DNA of 64,000 bases from Strigamia acuminata (lineage: Eukaryota; Arthropoda; Chilopoda; Geophilomorpha; Linotaeniidae). Shown piece after piece: positions 30,639 through 43,428 of the stretch (positions are counted from its first letter, which is position 1; each line of letters opens with the position of its first letter). The position numbers and the translations under genes are program-made. The notes beneath the pieces were generated by a model that did not search any database, had not been told where the DNA came from, and saw nothing but the letters and a program-made list of their open reading frames with translations. The stretch lies in assembly GCA_949358305.1 (NCBI GenBank), contig OX442318.1, positions 15,854,517-15,918,516 on the forward strand, read 5' to 3'.

Positions 30639-31576
30639 CTCTTCTTCTTTCTTACTACCTGAGAGCAGGTAATCCGTTACGTATTTTGAAAACGCGTAAC
30701 GTCTAGAGTCCGCAATGATTTATTAATTGTAGAGAAGACACAATCCTTTGACTCGAAGCACTTTTAATTCACTTTTCCAGTTATAAATAACACTATAACT
30801 TTTTAGCACACAAAACTCTTTTCACTTTCTGAAAAATAATTCAATAATTAAACACTTCAATTTTTACAGAAATGTTTCAAAACACTAGAACAATTCAATA
30901 ATTAAACAATTCAATTTTCACGGTCATAATTACAAAAATATCCAAAAAAAAAACGATTCATTTTCACGGTCATAATTACTAAATTTCATCAAAACTATTC
31001 AAGGAAAAATTTCTTATTAATAACACTTTACAAAAATGCTCTGGAAAAAAAACAAATTCATTAATAACTATAAACAATATATTCTCTATTATTATCCAAT
31101 TTTATCTCAACATCACAATTAAATTCCTTATTAACATACAATTTCATCAAATTTTATCAAAATTCAATCAATAATACTATATCAATTCAATTCAAAGTCA
31201 AATATCACAGTAAATAACACTCAAATGCAAATTTATCCAATTTAAACACTCAAAACTTCTATTCTATTCTATTTTATTTTTTTAGACTTTGCCAATTTTC
31301 AATCTAATTGACCTATTTATTCACTAGCAATGACTCATTCTCACTTTCCTATCAGTTTCACAAATGAATCACTCATATTTAAATTAGTTTGGGATTTCTC
31401 TAAATTTTATATGATTTTCAAGGCTATTTTTAAGCTAAATTTGCCAATTTTATGTTATTTTAATTCTAATTTCACTCATTTTGCTCTAAATTTTACGATT
31501 TTTGATGATTTAACTCTAATTTTCGGGGTTTTTATTCTAATTTTGGTCTCGGCGAAAGAACCGCACCTCCACCATT
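30639..31576 (-). other. Leader of deleted gypsy with primer-binding site
   Basis: AT-rich leader. The PBS candidate is at 31557-31574 (minus strand TGGTGGAGGTGCGGTTC), two bases from the LTR; I could not assign the tRNA. A poly-T/A rich stretch dominates the rest. Confidence 0.6.
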
Positions 31577-32149
31577 TGTTACGTGGATTCCGGGCCTGAT
31601 CAGGTTTCCACGCAACTGTGTTTAATTGGGGTTTTAATGAGTGTGAAAAGGAAGGAATGAGATTCATTTATGCTTTAAATTCAATTCAGATTTATTTGAC
31701 CGGACAAACAGAGTTTGTTCGATCCCTTTTAAATTCAGTTACATTTATTCTCAAACAGGTCAGAATGTTATTTGGATAAACTATCATTTTACATTTATCA
31801 AATGTACAACCTTTATTAATTGGGTTATAAAACAACTGTGTGATAATCTAAATGTAATGCAATCAAATTGGTTTTATAGTCATCAGCCGCGCTCTTTATT
31901 GAGGCGACATCAGACTCTCTAGTTCCTGAAAAGCAAAAGTGATTAGAGAGCTGTCTTAGTGCGGGCTCCTTATTTATAGCAAATCTGCCATAAACCCCAT
32001 AATTGAATTGATCGGTCCATCACATGGCGATGACGGAGTCCAACCGTCAGCGCCACCTGTGGCCGAAATTTAGCAACATTTAACCTAATAATGATTCGAA
32101 TTACGTGCTACGAATCGCGCATCAATTGGCACGGTTCGTACACGTGACA
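31577..32149 (-). repeat. 5' LTR of deleted gypsy
   Basis: 573 bp partner of 26702-27274; followed by ATAT and the resumed frame of A. Confidence 0.92.
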
Positions 32150-32153
32150 ATAT

Positions 32154-32712
32154 CCATACCTACAACGGGGAGATTAATATTTACAAATCGAACATTACTG
32201 AAACAATTCTAAGAGCCAAGGAAAAAGGAGGATTGTATTACCTGGATGGGTTGTGTACAAATCCAACTGTTGCAGCTACGTCTTCACCGATAATTCAACA
32301 ACCGCCGGTACAGACATTCGTCACGACGGAAGTTGATTTCGTGAATATTCCAAAGCCAAAGAAGCAGAAGGCTATGCAACCAAACATCACGGATTTTAGG
32401 ATTCAAATGCCGCCATTGCCTGCGACTGAGGTGCCAACGTCAATTTCGGTTGCCACTAATCCTTTACCCGTGCCACAATCCTTGCCCATCCACATCAACC
32501 CTCCAATCCAATCCTACGCCAACGCTCTCCAGCACATTCCGTCTAGTCCTCCACCTGTTACATCTCCTCTCCCTATCCAATCCGCTGGTAACCCTTCTCA
32601 ATCACAAAAGAAGGTTATTCCAAATCCTGTTCAAACGCCAAAGAAAACCCTTGCCAATCCTGCCTCCGTAAAAGACGCAACTGGTTTGTGGCATAGTCGC
32701 CTAGGACATTTA
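32154..32712 (+). pseudogene. gag-pol: Copia A pol, third fragment (protease to integrase start)
   Basis: Continues A: HTYNGEINIYKSN, GGLYYLDGLC, the Pro-rich spacer and the first half of the integrase zinc finger (LWHSRLGHL). Cut at 32712 by B (TSD ATTTA, 32708-32712). Confidence 0.88.
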
Positions 32713-32880
32713 TGTTGGTATTTGGAGCAGGCATATGGTGTCGGTCAGCTAAAGTCGCGTGATTTCGGTTAAATGCGACTGCGATACATCAAGTGTTTAA
32801 CCGTATTTTGTCTCGAGGTCGAGAGTCGCTTGATTCTGGTTTTTATCTCGTGTGTTTCTATATCGCAAGCGGCTCATATA
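32713..32880 (+). repeat. 5' LTR of B, first 168 bp
   Basis: Identical in reading to the start of 53268-53706 until GGCTCATATA, where C begins. Confidence 0.92.
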
Positions 32881-33417
32881 TGTAGGTCTAAAGACCGATA
32901 CTTAATCGATGTTAAATGTTTACATCATTTGTTTATCCTATTTATCTTATTACATTTAAGTTATGATCCGCATTTCATAATATTTCTTATATTATCAAGT
33001 GTTTATATACATTCTGCAATGTAACGTACGAGATACCGTACGATATATGTTTTCTACAACATGATTTGTTCTTTTGTTAACATGTAATGCTATTTTCCGG
33101 CACCAGGGTGCCATTACTGTATTCTTCCCAATCCAACATGGCGCCGCACGTAGACAAGTGCGACTTGGCTGTTTTCACTCCAAAATGTAACGTATTAGTG
33201 TCATATTAAATTCATTTTATTATTTTAAACATTGGTATTGTTCTTGTGCACATTTGGTGCAATTGTCAGCGCATATAAGCAGCCGTAAGCTGCGCGCAAT
33301 TACCGAATTTGGCGCACGTCGTATCACACTCGTTCGTACGTGCAGTACGACTCGTTTCCCTTCGTTTTCACGCTTCCCGGCGATATTTCGCCGATATTTG
33401 CGCACTCCTCTGCTACA
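32881..33417 (+). repeat. 5' LTR of C
   Basis: 537 bp, TGTAGGTCTAAAGACC ... CTGCTACA. TATA box TATAAGC at 33274-33280 in the shared context GCGCATATAAGC. CAACATGGCGCCGC near 33134 resembles the YY1/Pho motif. Confidence 0.92.
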
Positions 33418-33418
33418 T

Positions 33419-33436
33419 TGGTAGCAGAGGATGGTT
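33419..33436 (+). promoter_or_regulatory. Primer-binding site of C, initiator tRNA-Met
   Basis: TGGTAGCAGAGGATGGTT, one base after the LTR end CCTCTGCTACA; LTR end and PBS form a near-perfect hairpin. Confidence 0.9.
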
Positions 33437-34754
33437 GTTTGCTGAATTCATTCATTCTTTGTGTGATTTTTGACGAAAAATTCGCGAAATTCGCGATTTT
33501 TCGCCAAAAACATTTATTTTCAGTGCCCAACGATCTTCGAGTTGATTTTCGTCCGCAAGACGATTCGTACGACGTTCACAACGTACCATCGACGTTCTGA
33601 GGTCTTCACGCCGTCGATTTCACCATTTTTGTATTTAATTTTGCCTGGAATTGTGCGGGATTCGCAAATTTCACGGCAAAAATTATATTTTTCAGATTGT
33701 TCGTGTTATCAACGTTTCACCACAGCCAGGGCTGTCTTTCCAGCATTTCCTCATTTAATGTCGACCGAAATTGCACGGGATTCGCGAATTTTGGGCCGAT
33801 TTTCGTTTATTTTTAGGTATTTCGTCTGTTTTCTGCCCGAATTTCGTCGTACGAACGTCCGAAACGTATCGCCGACGTTCACAGACAGCTTGTATTATCG
33901 ATTCTACGATTCAACGTTTTATTTTGCCGAAAATTCTGCGAATTTCGCAAATTTTGCGGCAAAAATTGTCTATTTCTAGATTGCGACGATTTCTACATCA
34001 ATTTTCGTTTTACGACGTGCCAACGACGTTCCAGACAACCGGGGTTGTCTATCTCTTCATTATTTCGTTAATGTTCTCCGAGATCACGCGGGTTTCGCGA
34101 ATTTCGAGAGAAATTTCTTTATTTTACAGATTTCACGCCATTTTCGATTCACGACACTGCTTAGCGAAGAGCGGCAGTTACAACGAGAATCGAACACTCG
34201 ATTGTTCGCCGCTTAGTTCCCCGGTGAACGGCGGTTATCTGCGATCTCTCAAGTGGAAGAAGAGCCTCGATTTTTCGAGAAGAGTTTGGACATTAACGTC
34301 CGAACTGCGTTTTCTCCGGCTTTTCGAGAAAGCCGCACCGTGCCTTCATTTGCACGAGGATCGCAACCGCGATCGATTCATCTATTTCTCCTTTGTGTCG
34401 AAATTACCTTTGTTAATTTTAAGGGGGATTTTGGTGGGTCATTTAGTATCCTTGGCGCCCTCCGCTCGATTCCGAGCATCGCGTCATTGTATTCTGTGGT
34501 GAGGCTGAGCCCTGCGCCACCTGACATTCCCGTAACCCTAGGTGGTTGTAAAGGACGTCAGGGGGACACTCACCACAGGTTATCAGGCAATTGTAGCATT
34601 GCCTCCCAATTCTGGTTTTTCCGCCTCGAACATCAAGTGCAGTGCTTCGATTACGTGCTCCGAACAATTAAGTGTGCATCGTGTGGAAATTCTCGTTTGT
34701 GCCATTCTCTGAGCCCGTGTGTTTTTCACGCTGTGTTTTGTTCTTCGTTCAGCG
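33437..34754 (+). other. Leader of C with repeated CpG-rich modules
   Basis: About 1.3 kb before gag. Roughly five degenerate modules of 120-170 bp start near 33466, 33636, 33760, 33913 and 34070; each has a TTCGCGAATTTCGC-like palindrome followed by a T-rich stretch ending CAG, TAG or ACAG and then GACGTTC words. Overlapping open frames (33470-33979, 33771-34502, 34253-34849) exist but have no family match and I do not call them genes. Confidence 0.55.
34464..34578 (+). promoter_or_regulatory. Structured leader RNA of C
   Basis: P0: GCTCG (34464-34468) with CGAGC (34473-34477). P1: CTGTGGTGAG (34494-34503) with CTCACCACAG (34569-34578). P2: CCTGAC (34520-34525) with GTCAGG (34557-34562). 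Compared with E, three pairs in P1 and three in P2 are changed on both sides so that pairing is kept. GCGCCACC in P1 and GGTTATCAG after it are unchanged. Confidence 0.75.
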
Positions 34755-37700
34755 ATGCAGAAACCAGCCCATTCTTCGAGTGGTTTGATTCCCGACATGA
34801 AATCGATTGGACTATTCGGGACAACTCCATCGACGGCTCACGCTTCTGAAAAAGGGCAATTCCGTCGACGCAATAAATCTGGCCCTCGTGATCTGTCGAC
34901 TATCAAATGTTTTAATTGCGAACAATTTGGGCACTATGCCAATCGATGTCCGCTCCCACGCCGCCAAAATCAGGGTCAACCAACGGCTTCTCTCCAGCGC
35001 ACGTCCCGCAGTAAAAGTCGTCGACAGAACAAGAACGCGGCTACGAAATCAAATCCCAACCGGCCTCGCGAAAGTTCCCATCCGCATCGAGAGGGGACAT
35101 TTTTCGTCAATGCACCACAGGTCATTCATCCACCAGCTGTCCATTTCATGCAATCCAATGAATGGATAGTAGATTGCGGTGCAACGGACCATGTATCTCA
35201 CGTACGCGCATGGTTCACCGATTTTACTGACGTGATACCGTTTGACATCGAGTTGGGACAGGGCAAGTCCCAAGTTACGGGCAAAGGAACAGTTCGACTT
35301 CTCACCGCAATTGACAAGGCCCGATGTGTTGTTAATTTAACGAATGTTCTCTACGCACCGAATTTCGAAGCAAATTTGATTTCGGTTTCGAAGATTGATA
35401 AGACTCGTCATCACACGCACATCTTTAACGGCGAAATTCACGTGTATCAAACGGACATTCGTAGCCCTCTCATACGAGCAAAAGAGAGAGGTGGATTGTA
35501 TTATGTGGACGGTTTGTGTTCGACACCGACATTTGCGACGACGATTTCTACGCCGGCTCAACCGACAAATATTACGGCGAACGAACCGACCACCCCACCG
35601 GTCCAAACATTCGTAACGACCGAAGAGGATTTTATCAACATCCCGAAACAGAGGAAGGGGAAAAGGCCGATCACGGATTTTCGGATAGAGATGCCAATTG
35701 TTGAAAGAGTGCAACACCCTCCTACCCAACAAGCTCCTATCCCAGTCAATCCGATCCCTCCTCCTGTTCGTACTCCCATACACGCCCTCACCAACCCGCC
35801 TACTCTCCCGTCATATTCAAATGCATTGCAATCAATACCTACTGCAAATTCCTTTCCCTCGCTTGGCGATGCTTCTCAAGTCAAAAAGCAAGTCGTCGCC
35901 AATCCTGCTTCTGTCAAGGATGCCACTGGTTTGTGGCACAGTCGGTTAGGGCATTTGCATACGAATGCGATGAAATTATTGGCCGCTAATGACCAAGTCT
36001 ACGGGATGGAACCGGGAGAAGTACAGCGAGAGCTTGCTTGTAATGATTGCCGTATCGCGAAGTCAACTAGAGCATCGCATAAACCGGATCCGAACCCGAG
36101 TACTTCTAAGCCATTGGACCTCCTCCATATGGACGTTTGGGGACCGGCTCCTACTACATCTTTTGGAGGAGCACGTTTCGTTCTCACGATCATAGACGAC
36201 GCCACCCGTTACTGTTGGATTATTCCATTGGCTCAGAAATCGCAAGTTTTCGCATCTTTCAAAGACTTTGTTGCAAGGGTGGAGCGGATACAAGAAACGA
36301 GCGTCAAAGCCATACGTACTGATCGAGGCGGTGAATTTTTATCAAACGAATTTCTCCGCTACCTTCAGGACAAAGGGATTCAGGGTCAGCGAACGAACCC
36401 ATCATCGCCACAAATGAATGGCACGGCCGAGCGCATAAACAGAACGATGGCCGACAATTTTCGCGCAGTTCTATCCGAAACTAAATTGCCGGAAGCGCTC
36501 TGGGCCGAACTCGCAGTCTCGTTTTCTTATATCAAGAACCGGAGTCCTCATTCACGACTCAACAATCAAGTCCCTTACATCCTTTGGCGGCAGAGAGCAT
36601 TATCATTACGACATTTACGTAAACTGGGCTCCAAATGCTGGGTGCACTTCACGGCACCAGGCCGCAAGAAACTGGATCCCCGGGCCTGGGAGGGGTATTT
36701 AGTCGGCTACGCCACAGGGACCCGTGGATACAGAATTTGGAACCCGGCTGATAACAAAGTCTATGAATCTATCCATGTCAAGGTCGACGAACGACAGTCG
36801 TATCGTAAATCCATCAGAACTTCGACCCAACAACCTGAGGAATCATTTACTAGTCCCGGACAACAGTCAGTTTCATTCAGTGACGATGTCAGGTATCACG
36901 CTTGGCCGAGGGGATCTGACTCCGAAGGATCAAACCGTTCTGATAATGATTCCGATGACAGCAACGGCAACCAGACCTCCACATCTGTGACAATGCACAC
37001 GCCGCCAATTTTTCCGCATATTTTCTTGCCACCTCCGACGACACCGGAACAACTATTGTTGGATCTATGTGCAACCCAACCACCAGGTTCAGCAACGTTG
37101 CGATATTCTCAATCATATCCCAAACTGTACGAAGAGGAAGGAGGTGATACGGCAGATGATGTTGAACCCATTGAGAGTGCATCCATGTATCCGGGCACAT
37201 CTGAATTTACTGGCACATCACCCGACCAATCACCACGTCAAACACCTCCGTCTACGCCTCTTCCGTCGGCGCCACCGTCACCTCGACGCTCAACGCTTCA
37301 TTCTCCTCCACGTGATCCGTTAAGATTTGTTACGACGCGTCGCCAACAACGTGCTGACGATCCCACGTCGCACACGTTACAAGTCTTTGACCCGGCTCCC
37401 ATGTCACCAGCACCTGTATTAGGGACTGAAGTTGCTGCAGCAACTGCTCGCCATACAACTCACATGTGGCGATTCGTCGGTGGCGACGGGGAGTGCAGCG
37501 AGTGGGTCCGTGAAGAACATCTTAGGAAAGATCAAAAACCGGGATCCATTTTAATCGATGTTTATTATTTTCCAACTCCAAAGATTCGACTCAGATCTTA
37601 CAAGGACATTGAAGACTACTGCATGTTGAATAACATCGATTATGAACCCGAACTTTTCTTCTTCGGTAACCTCGAACACAAATTGCCGACTCTTCCGGGC

Positions 37701-38904
37701 GTTCGTCATGCGGCTCATTTATGCCGAACTGAACCAGCTTCATACGCTGAGATTCCGAAGTTCAACGACGCTCCGAAATGGCGCGAAGCCATACAAGAAG
37801 AATTAGACACTTTCAAAGAAAGGGAAATTTACACTGAAGTTCCAAGACCACCGGACACCACGATACTCGGCTGCAAGTGGATTTTCAAACTCAAAACCGA
37901 TGCAGCTGGAACCGTCACCCGATATCGAGCGCGCTTAGTAGCGCAAGGTTTTCGTCAAACCCTCGGTGTCGACTTTGATGAAGTGTTTAGTCCGGTAGTC
38001 AACTTCATTTTGATTCGTCTATTTTTCTGTCTTCTGGTCGTGTTACGTGGGTGGAAGGACGCTCATCTCGACGTGAAATGTGCGTACCTGTATGGGGAAT
38101 TGAAGCATAAAGTCTATATGAAGATCCCCGCAGGTGCCACATGTTCCGATCCCAATAATGTGTGGTTACTCATCAAATCACTCTACGGCCTCCACCAGTC
38201 CGGAAGACAGTGGTTCGAAAAACTCGACGAAACACTTCGGGCCCTCGGATTTCGAAAGATGCCGGCATGCAACTGCGTCTACGTATTCGGCAACACAGCT
38301 GTTATGCTGGTTTACGTGGACGATATCGTTCTATTTTATGCATCCGACAGTGCCTTCAAGCAACTGATTCAACTCATCAGTTCGAAATTCGACATCGTAA
38401 ATCTTGGCCCGATCACGAAGCTCCTGGGCGTCGAATTCATCCGCGACGCCGGACGCACGTTCATCACCCAACGTGCCTATATCGCAAAGATTGTTAAGAA
38501 GTTCGGGACGACGACTAACAACCTCGTTAAAGTGCCAGTGACCCCTGGAACCACACTCGTCAGAGGGTCAACCGAAAATTTGGAGGATTTTCCTTACCGA
38601 TCTCTAATCGGTTCATTACTGTTCCTGGCATCGAGAACTCGTCCCGATATTCTATATTCCGTCATCGCTCTGGCACAGTTCAACACGTGCTACAATCGAA
38701 CCCACATCCGTGCTTTGTTACAGGTTCTGCAGTACGTGGCAAATACTGCAGACCTTTGCATCGAACTATCCGGTTGTGCTTCCAGCCAACTATCAGCTTA
38801 CACCGATGCATCGTGGGCGAGCGACCCGGAAACGTCATTGAGCTTCGGAGGATACATTGTATATGTCGGAAACGTGCCTATCGGCTGGTCATGCCGCAAA
38901 CAAG
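34755..38904 (+). CDS. gag-pol: C gag-pol, capsid-less and 3' truncated
   Basis: Start ATG in the same context as E (MQK...). Only about 50 residues precede the CCHC knuckle CFNCEQFGHYANRC (52-65), against about 230 in E: an in-frame loss of most of the capsid. Then protease IVDCGATDH (about 139), integrase zinc finger (393), HMDVW (459), TDRGGEF (522), GTAERI (557), Pro-rich linker, MBD-like domain (904-972: WVREEHLRK ... DVYYFPTPK ... RLRSY ... FFFGN), RT with YVDD (1187), and RNase H up to TDASWA (1350) and GWSCRKQ, where the inverted element D joins. The final 90 or so codons are missing except for the last 40 (44900-45020). An element without capsid would depend on a relative for particles. 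Confidence 0.9.
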
Positions 38905-41900
38905 TTCGATACGATAGTCGATGGTATTGGCCACGTATTGTAGGACTTGGAGCAGGGCTCGGATGTGGGTTTCGTCGTAACACGTATTGAACTGACTCAG
39001 CGAAATGACCGAAAATAAGATGTCGGGGCGAGTTCTCGAAGCAAGAAACAGGAGCGAACCGATGAGAGATCGGTAAGGAAAGTCCGGTAGATTTTCGGTA
39101 GACCCCTTCACGAGCGTCGTCCCGGGTGTGACGGGAACCTTCACGAGGCGATTGATAGAGACCTCGAACTTCTTAACGAGCTTGGTAATGTAGGCGCGTT
39201 GCGTGATGAAGGTTCGCCCAGCGTCTCGGATGAACTCGACGCCCAATAGCCTCGTGATGGGACCAAGATTAACTATGTCGAACTTGGACGAGATAAGCCG
39301 GATGATTCGGGTTAACACGGTGTCGGAAGCGTAGAACAGTACGATGTCGTCCACGTAAACTAGCATGACGGCACAATTGCCGTAAATGTACACACAATTG
39401 CACGCGGGCATCTTCCGAAAACCGAGAGCTCGAAGCGTTCCATCCAACTTTTCGTACCATTCCCTCCCCGATTGGTGAAGTCCGTAGAGGGATTTAACAA
39501 GTAGCCAGACGTTTGCGGGGTTCGAACAAGTTGCACCTGCGGGGATGCGCATGTATACCTTGTGCTTCAGGTCCCCATACAGGTATGCACTTTTGACGTC
39601 GAGGTGAGCATCCTTCCATCCTCTGAGAACGACTAGAAGACAGAAGAATAGTCGGATTAAAACGAAGTTCACGACCGGACTAAAAACCTCGTCGTAATCA
39701 ACCCCGATGGTTTGGCGAAAGCCTTGTGCGACGAGTCGAGCACGATAACGAGTTATTTCGCCGCTTAGATCCGTCTTCAGTTTGAAGATCCATTTACAGC
39801 CTAAAACTGTAGTATTGGGTGGTCTCGGAACTTCCTGATAAATCTGCCTCTCCTTAAAAATCCCCAATTCTTCATTGATGGCTTCACGCCATTTCGGAGC
39901 GTCCTGAAATTTTGGAATTTCCGCATAAGAAGTCGGTTCGGTTCGGCAGAGGTGAACAGCATGTCGCACTGCTGGGATCGTAGGGATGGTATGTTCTATG
40001 CTCCCGAAGAAGAAAAGTTCCGAATCGTATGGAAGGTCGTTCATGGTACAAAACTCTTCGACCTCCTTTCTGGATCTAAGCCGTAGATTCGGTTCCGGAA
40101 AGTAGTAAACATCGGTATCGATACAACCGGGCCGCTGATCCTTCCGTAAATGTTCTTCGCGGACCCATCGACGGAAAATGGTGTCACCACCGATATAACG
40201 CCAGTAGAAAGATGTTCTGCCGACCGAGGGTGCTTCGACAAACGTTGCACCTTGGGGTAATGGAGACATTGCACCTTGGTCGAAGATAGGCATCGTGTGG
40301 TGCAAAATATCCTGGCCGATTCTCCTACGTGTAGTTACAAAACGTAGAGGTGAACCAGGTGGTGAAAGACCGGGAGAACTCGCTTGTGATTCTGCTGAGA
40401 CATGCTGAGATTGAGATTGCTCAAGCATATCCGGTTGGATTGCCTCTTCGCCGATCTGTTCAACATCTTCATCAGTGTCTTGGCCTTCTTCTTGATAAAG
40501 GATAGGATACGATATTGACCGTCCCATACTCGCTGAATCTGGTAATGCCAGCGCACACGCCTCTATTAATTGACGTTCAGGCGTTCTCAACGGGGAAAGG
40601 TGAACACAGGGAATCGATATCGATTTCGAAACGGATCCATTCCCGTTATCATCATCGTCATCATCGTCACTCGATGAATCATCATCAGATTCGACTTTCG
40701 GCCAATCCAAATAAACGGTGTCGTCAAACGACACTCTCTGTTGTTGTTGTTGACCAACTTCGGGTTCTGTGAATGTCTCTTGGCGATGACCATTCCGCGT
40801 TTTAAGCGACTTCCGATATGACTGATGTTCATCAATGCGTACATGGATTGATTCCGTTACGCTATTGTCTATAGGGTTCCACACTCGATAACCACGTGTG
40901 CCAGTGGCGTATCCCACAAGGAAACCTTCCCAAGCACGGGGATCAAGCTTTTTGCGTCCCGGTGCAGTAAAGTGCACCCAGCACTTGGATCCAACTTTCC
41001 TCAGATGACGTAACGAAAGAGCACGCTGGCGCCAAAGGATATATGGGACTTGATTGTTCAAACGAGAATGTGGACTGCGGTTCTTGATGTATGCGAAATT
41101 GACAGCGATTTCGGCCCATAAACCGGCAGGAAGTTTGGTTTCTTCAAGAACAGCCCGGAGATGGTCAGCCATCGTTCGGTTGATCCTTTCGGCTGTGCCG
41201 TTCATTTGAGGGCTCGAAGGGTTAGTCCGCTGACCCTGGATCCCTCTCTCCTTTAGATATTGCAGAAATTCGTTGGACATGAATTCGCCGCCCCTATCAG
41301 ATCGAATGGCTTTCACGCGTGTGTTTGCAACACACTCGACTCGGGCGACGAAGTCCTTAAAACATGAGAAGACCTGGGACTTCTGGGCTAAAGGAGTGAT
41401 CCATGTATATCGCGTCGCGTCATCAATAACCGTAAAAACGAATCGGGCGCCACCAAATGAAGGAACCGGATTTGGCCCCCAGACATCCATGTGCAGGAGA
41501 TCAAGTGGCTTTGAAGTTGAAGGATGCAGATCAGGCTTGTGAGAAGCCCTTATGGACTTTGCAAGTCGGCAATCATTGCACGCCAGTTCCTGTGATACTT
41601 CCGCGGGTTCGAGTCCATATACCTGGTCGTTGTTCGCCAACAATCGCATCGCATTGGTGTGCAAATGTCCTAGGCGACTATGCCACAAACCAGTTGCGTC
41701 TTTTACGGAGGCAGGATTGGCAAGGGTTTTCTTTGGCGTTTGAACAGGATTTGGAATAACCTTCTTTTGTGATTGAGAAGGGTTACCAGCGGATTGGATA
41801 GGAAGAGGAAATGTAACAGGTGGAGGACTAGATGGAATGTGCTGGATTGCGTTGGCGTAGGATTGGATTGGAGGGTTGATGTGGATGGGCAAGGATTGTG

Positions 41901-43428
41901 GCACGGGTAAAGGATTAGTGGCAACCGAAATTGACGTTGGCACCTCAGTCGCAGGCAATGGCGGCATTTGAATCCTAAAATCCGTGATGTTTCGTTGCAT
42001 AGCCTTCTGCTTCTTCGCCTTTGGAATATTCACGAAGTCAACTTCCGTCGTAACAAATGTCTGTACTGGCGGTTGTTGGATTATCTGTGAAGACGTAGTG
42101 GCAACCGTTGGATTTGTACACAACCCATCCAGGTAATACAATCCTCCCTTCTCCTTTGCTCTGAGAATTGTTTCAGCAATGTTCGATTTATAAATGTTGA
42201 TCTCCCCGTTATAGGTGTGGATATGGTGACTAGTCTTGTCGATCCTCGAGACGGAGATTAGATTTGCCTCGAAATTGGGTGCATAAAGCACATTCGTTAA
42301 TGTCACATTGCAGTGAGAATTGTCCACACGAGTCTGCAATAGGACATTTCCTCGGCCAGTCACTTGTGATTTCCCTTGTCCCAACTCGATGTCAAAAGGG
42401 ACGATGTCTGAGAAATCAGAAAACCACGACCGTACGTGGGAAACATGGTCAGTGGCGCCGCAGTCGACTATCCATTCATGTGACTGCATCAGATGGGCAA
42501 CGGGACGTTCAATCATCGGCGGAGCGTTCACGAAAAACACTGCGTTGCGAACCGGATGAGAACTTCCTCTCGGGCGATTGTCCTCGGGTTTGGGAGCCGA
42601 GTTCTTGCCACGCTTCTTGCTCTTGCTGCGAGAGCGTTGGAAAGAAGCTGTCGGTTGTTGATTCCGGTTGTCGCGTTTAGGATATGGGCACTTATTCGCA
42701 TAGTGACCCATTTCGTCACAGTTAAAGCATTTGACCTGCGATAATGGACGACGCGGACGAGAACCTTGGCGGGATTGTTGCGGATTTTGATTAGCCGCGT
42801 GAGCTGACGCCGACACGTTATGTAGTCCTACGGATTTGAGGCGAAGGTATTCGGATATGAGCTGTTCGGATACTTTGTCCGGTGTAAAATTTGCCACGGG
42901 CCAATTGTATATCGCAAACGTGGCTTGCGCATATTCCGGAGGTAGACGATGTAAGTATTGGTAAGCATGATGCTTCTCCGACACTTCTTCTTCCATGTCT
43001 CGTAGTTGGCGTACGTGCAGGTTAACGCGACTCACGAAATCGACCATATCCTCGTTTGGCTCGAGGTGTAATCCCAGAAATTGCCATCTCATGGCTGCTT
43101 GACGAGCCAGAGAACTGGGAGCGAAGATTTTCGACAAAATGTCCCAAGCTTCTTTCGGGGTATTGGCGTTGTCCAGTGTGGAGCGTTTTGCTTCGCTCAC
43201 GTGACAATAAATGTGTCCCAACGCCTTGTCTTTCTTCAGTTTATATTTCTCAGTCTCTTTCGGGGTTAATGTCAATAAATATTCGGCCTCCTTTTCTTCG
43301 GTGACATGTCTCCAAAGGCCTTCTGACTTTAAGAGCATGCACATGGAACGACGCCATTGTTCGTAATTGTTTATTCCTAGCATCGGACATTTCCCAGCCG
43401 TTGGTTCCGCGTAGCCGGATTTCTGCAT
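38905..43428 (-). CDS. gag-pol: D gag-pol, truncated in RNase H
   Basis: ATG at 43428 (MQKSGYAEP...), same start as E; the frame is open about 50 codons upstream but that part is leader. Contains full Gag with CCHC (about 232), DCGA protease (321), integrase (579-760) with HMDVW, SDRGGEF and GTAERI, an acidic linker, MBD-like domain (about 1074-1144: WVREEHLRK ... DVYYFPEPN ... RLRSR ... FFFGS), and RT with YVDD (about 1356). It ends after about 1507 residues at an inverted junction with C and stops a few codons later. It supplies the MBD and RT reference for the A/D/E family. Confidence 0.92.

Larger units (their letters stand above)
26702..32149 (-). mobile_element. Deleted Ty3/gypsy element, minus strand
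   Basis: 573 bp LTRs at both ends (26702-27274, 31577-32149) with one difference seen, and TSD ATAT on both sides. Inside, only gag and the C-terminal part of integrase remain; protease, RT, RNase H and the integrase core are missing. It is therefore a non-autonomous deletion derivative that moved recently, presumably helped by a full-length relative. Confidence 0.92.

Noticed and set aside
31557-31574. Assigning a specific tRNA to the deleted gypsy PBS
   Set aside because: The sequence starts TGG as expected, but I could not match the following bases confidently to one tRNA without a search.
33470-34849. Overlapping plus-strand ORFs of 169-243 codons in the C leader, repeated at 45831-47210
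   Set aside because: The second set is just the duplicated leader, so it is no independent evidence. Frames overlap, show no family motif and are not kept in the A, E or G leaders.
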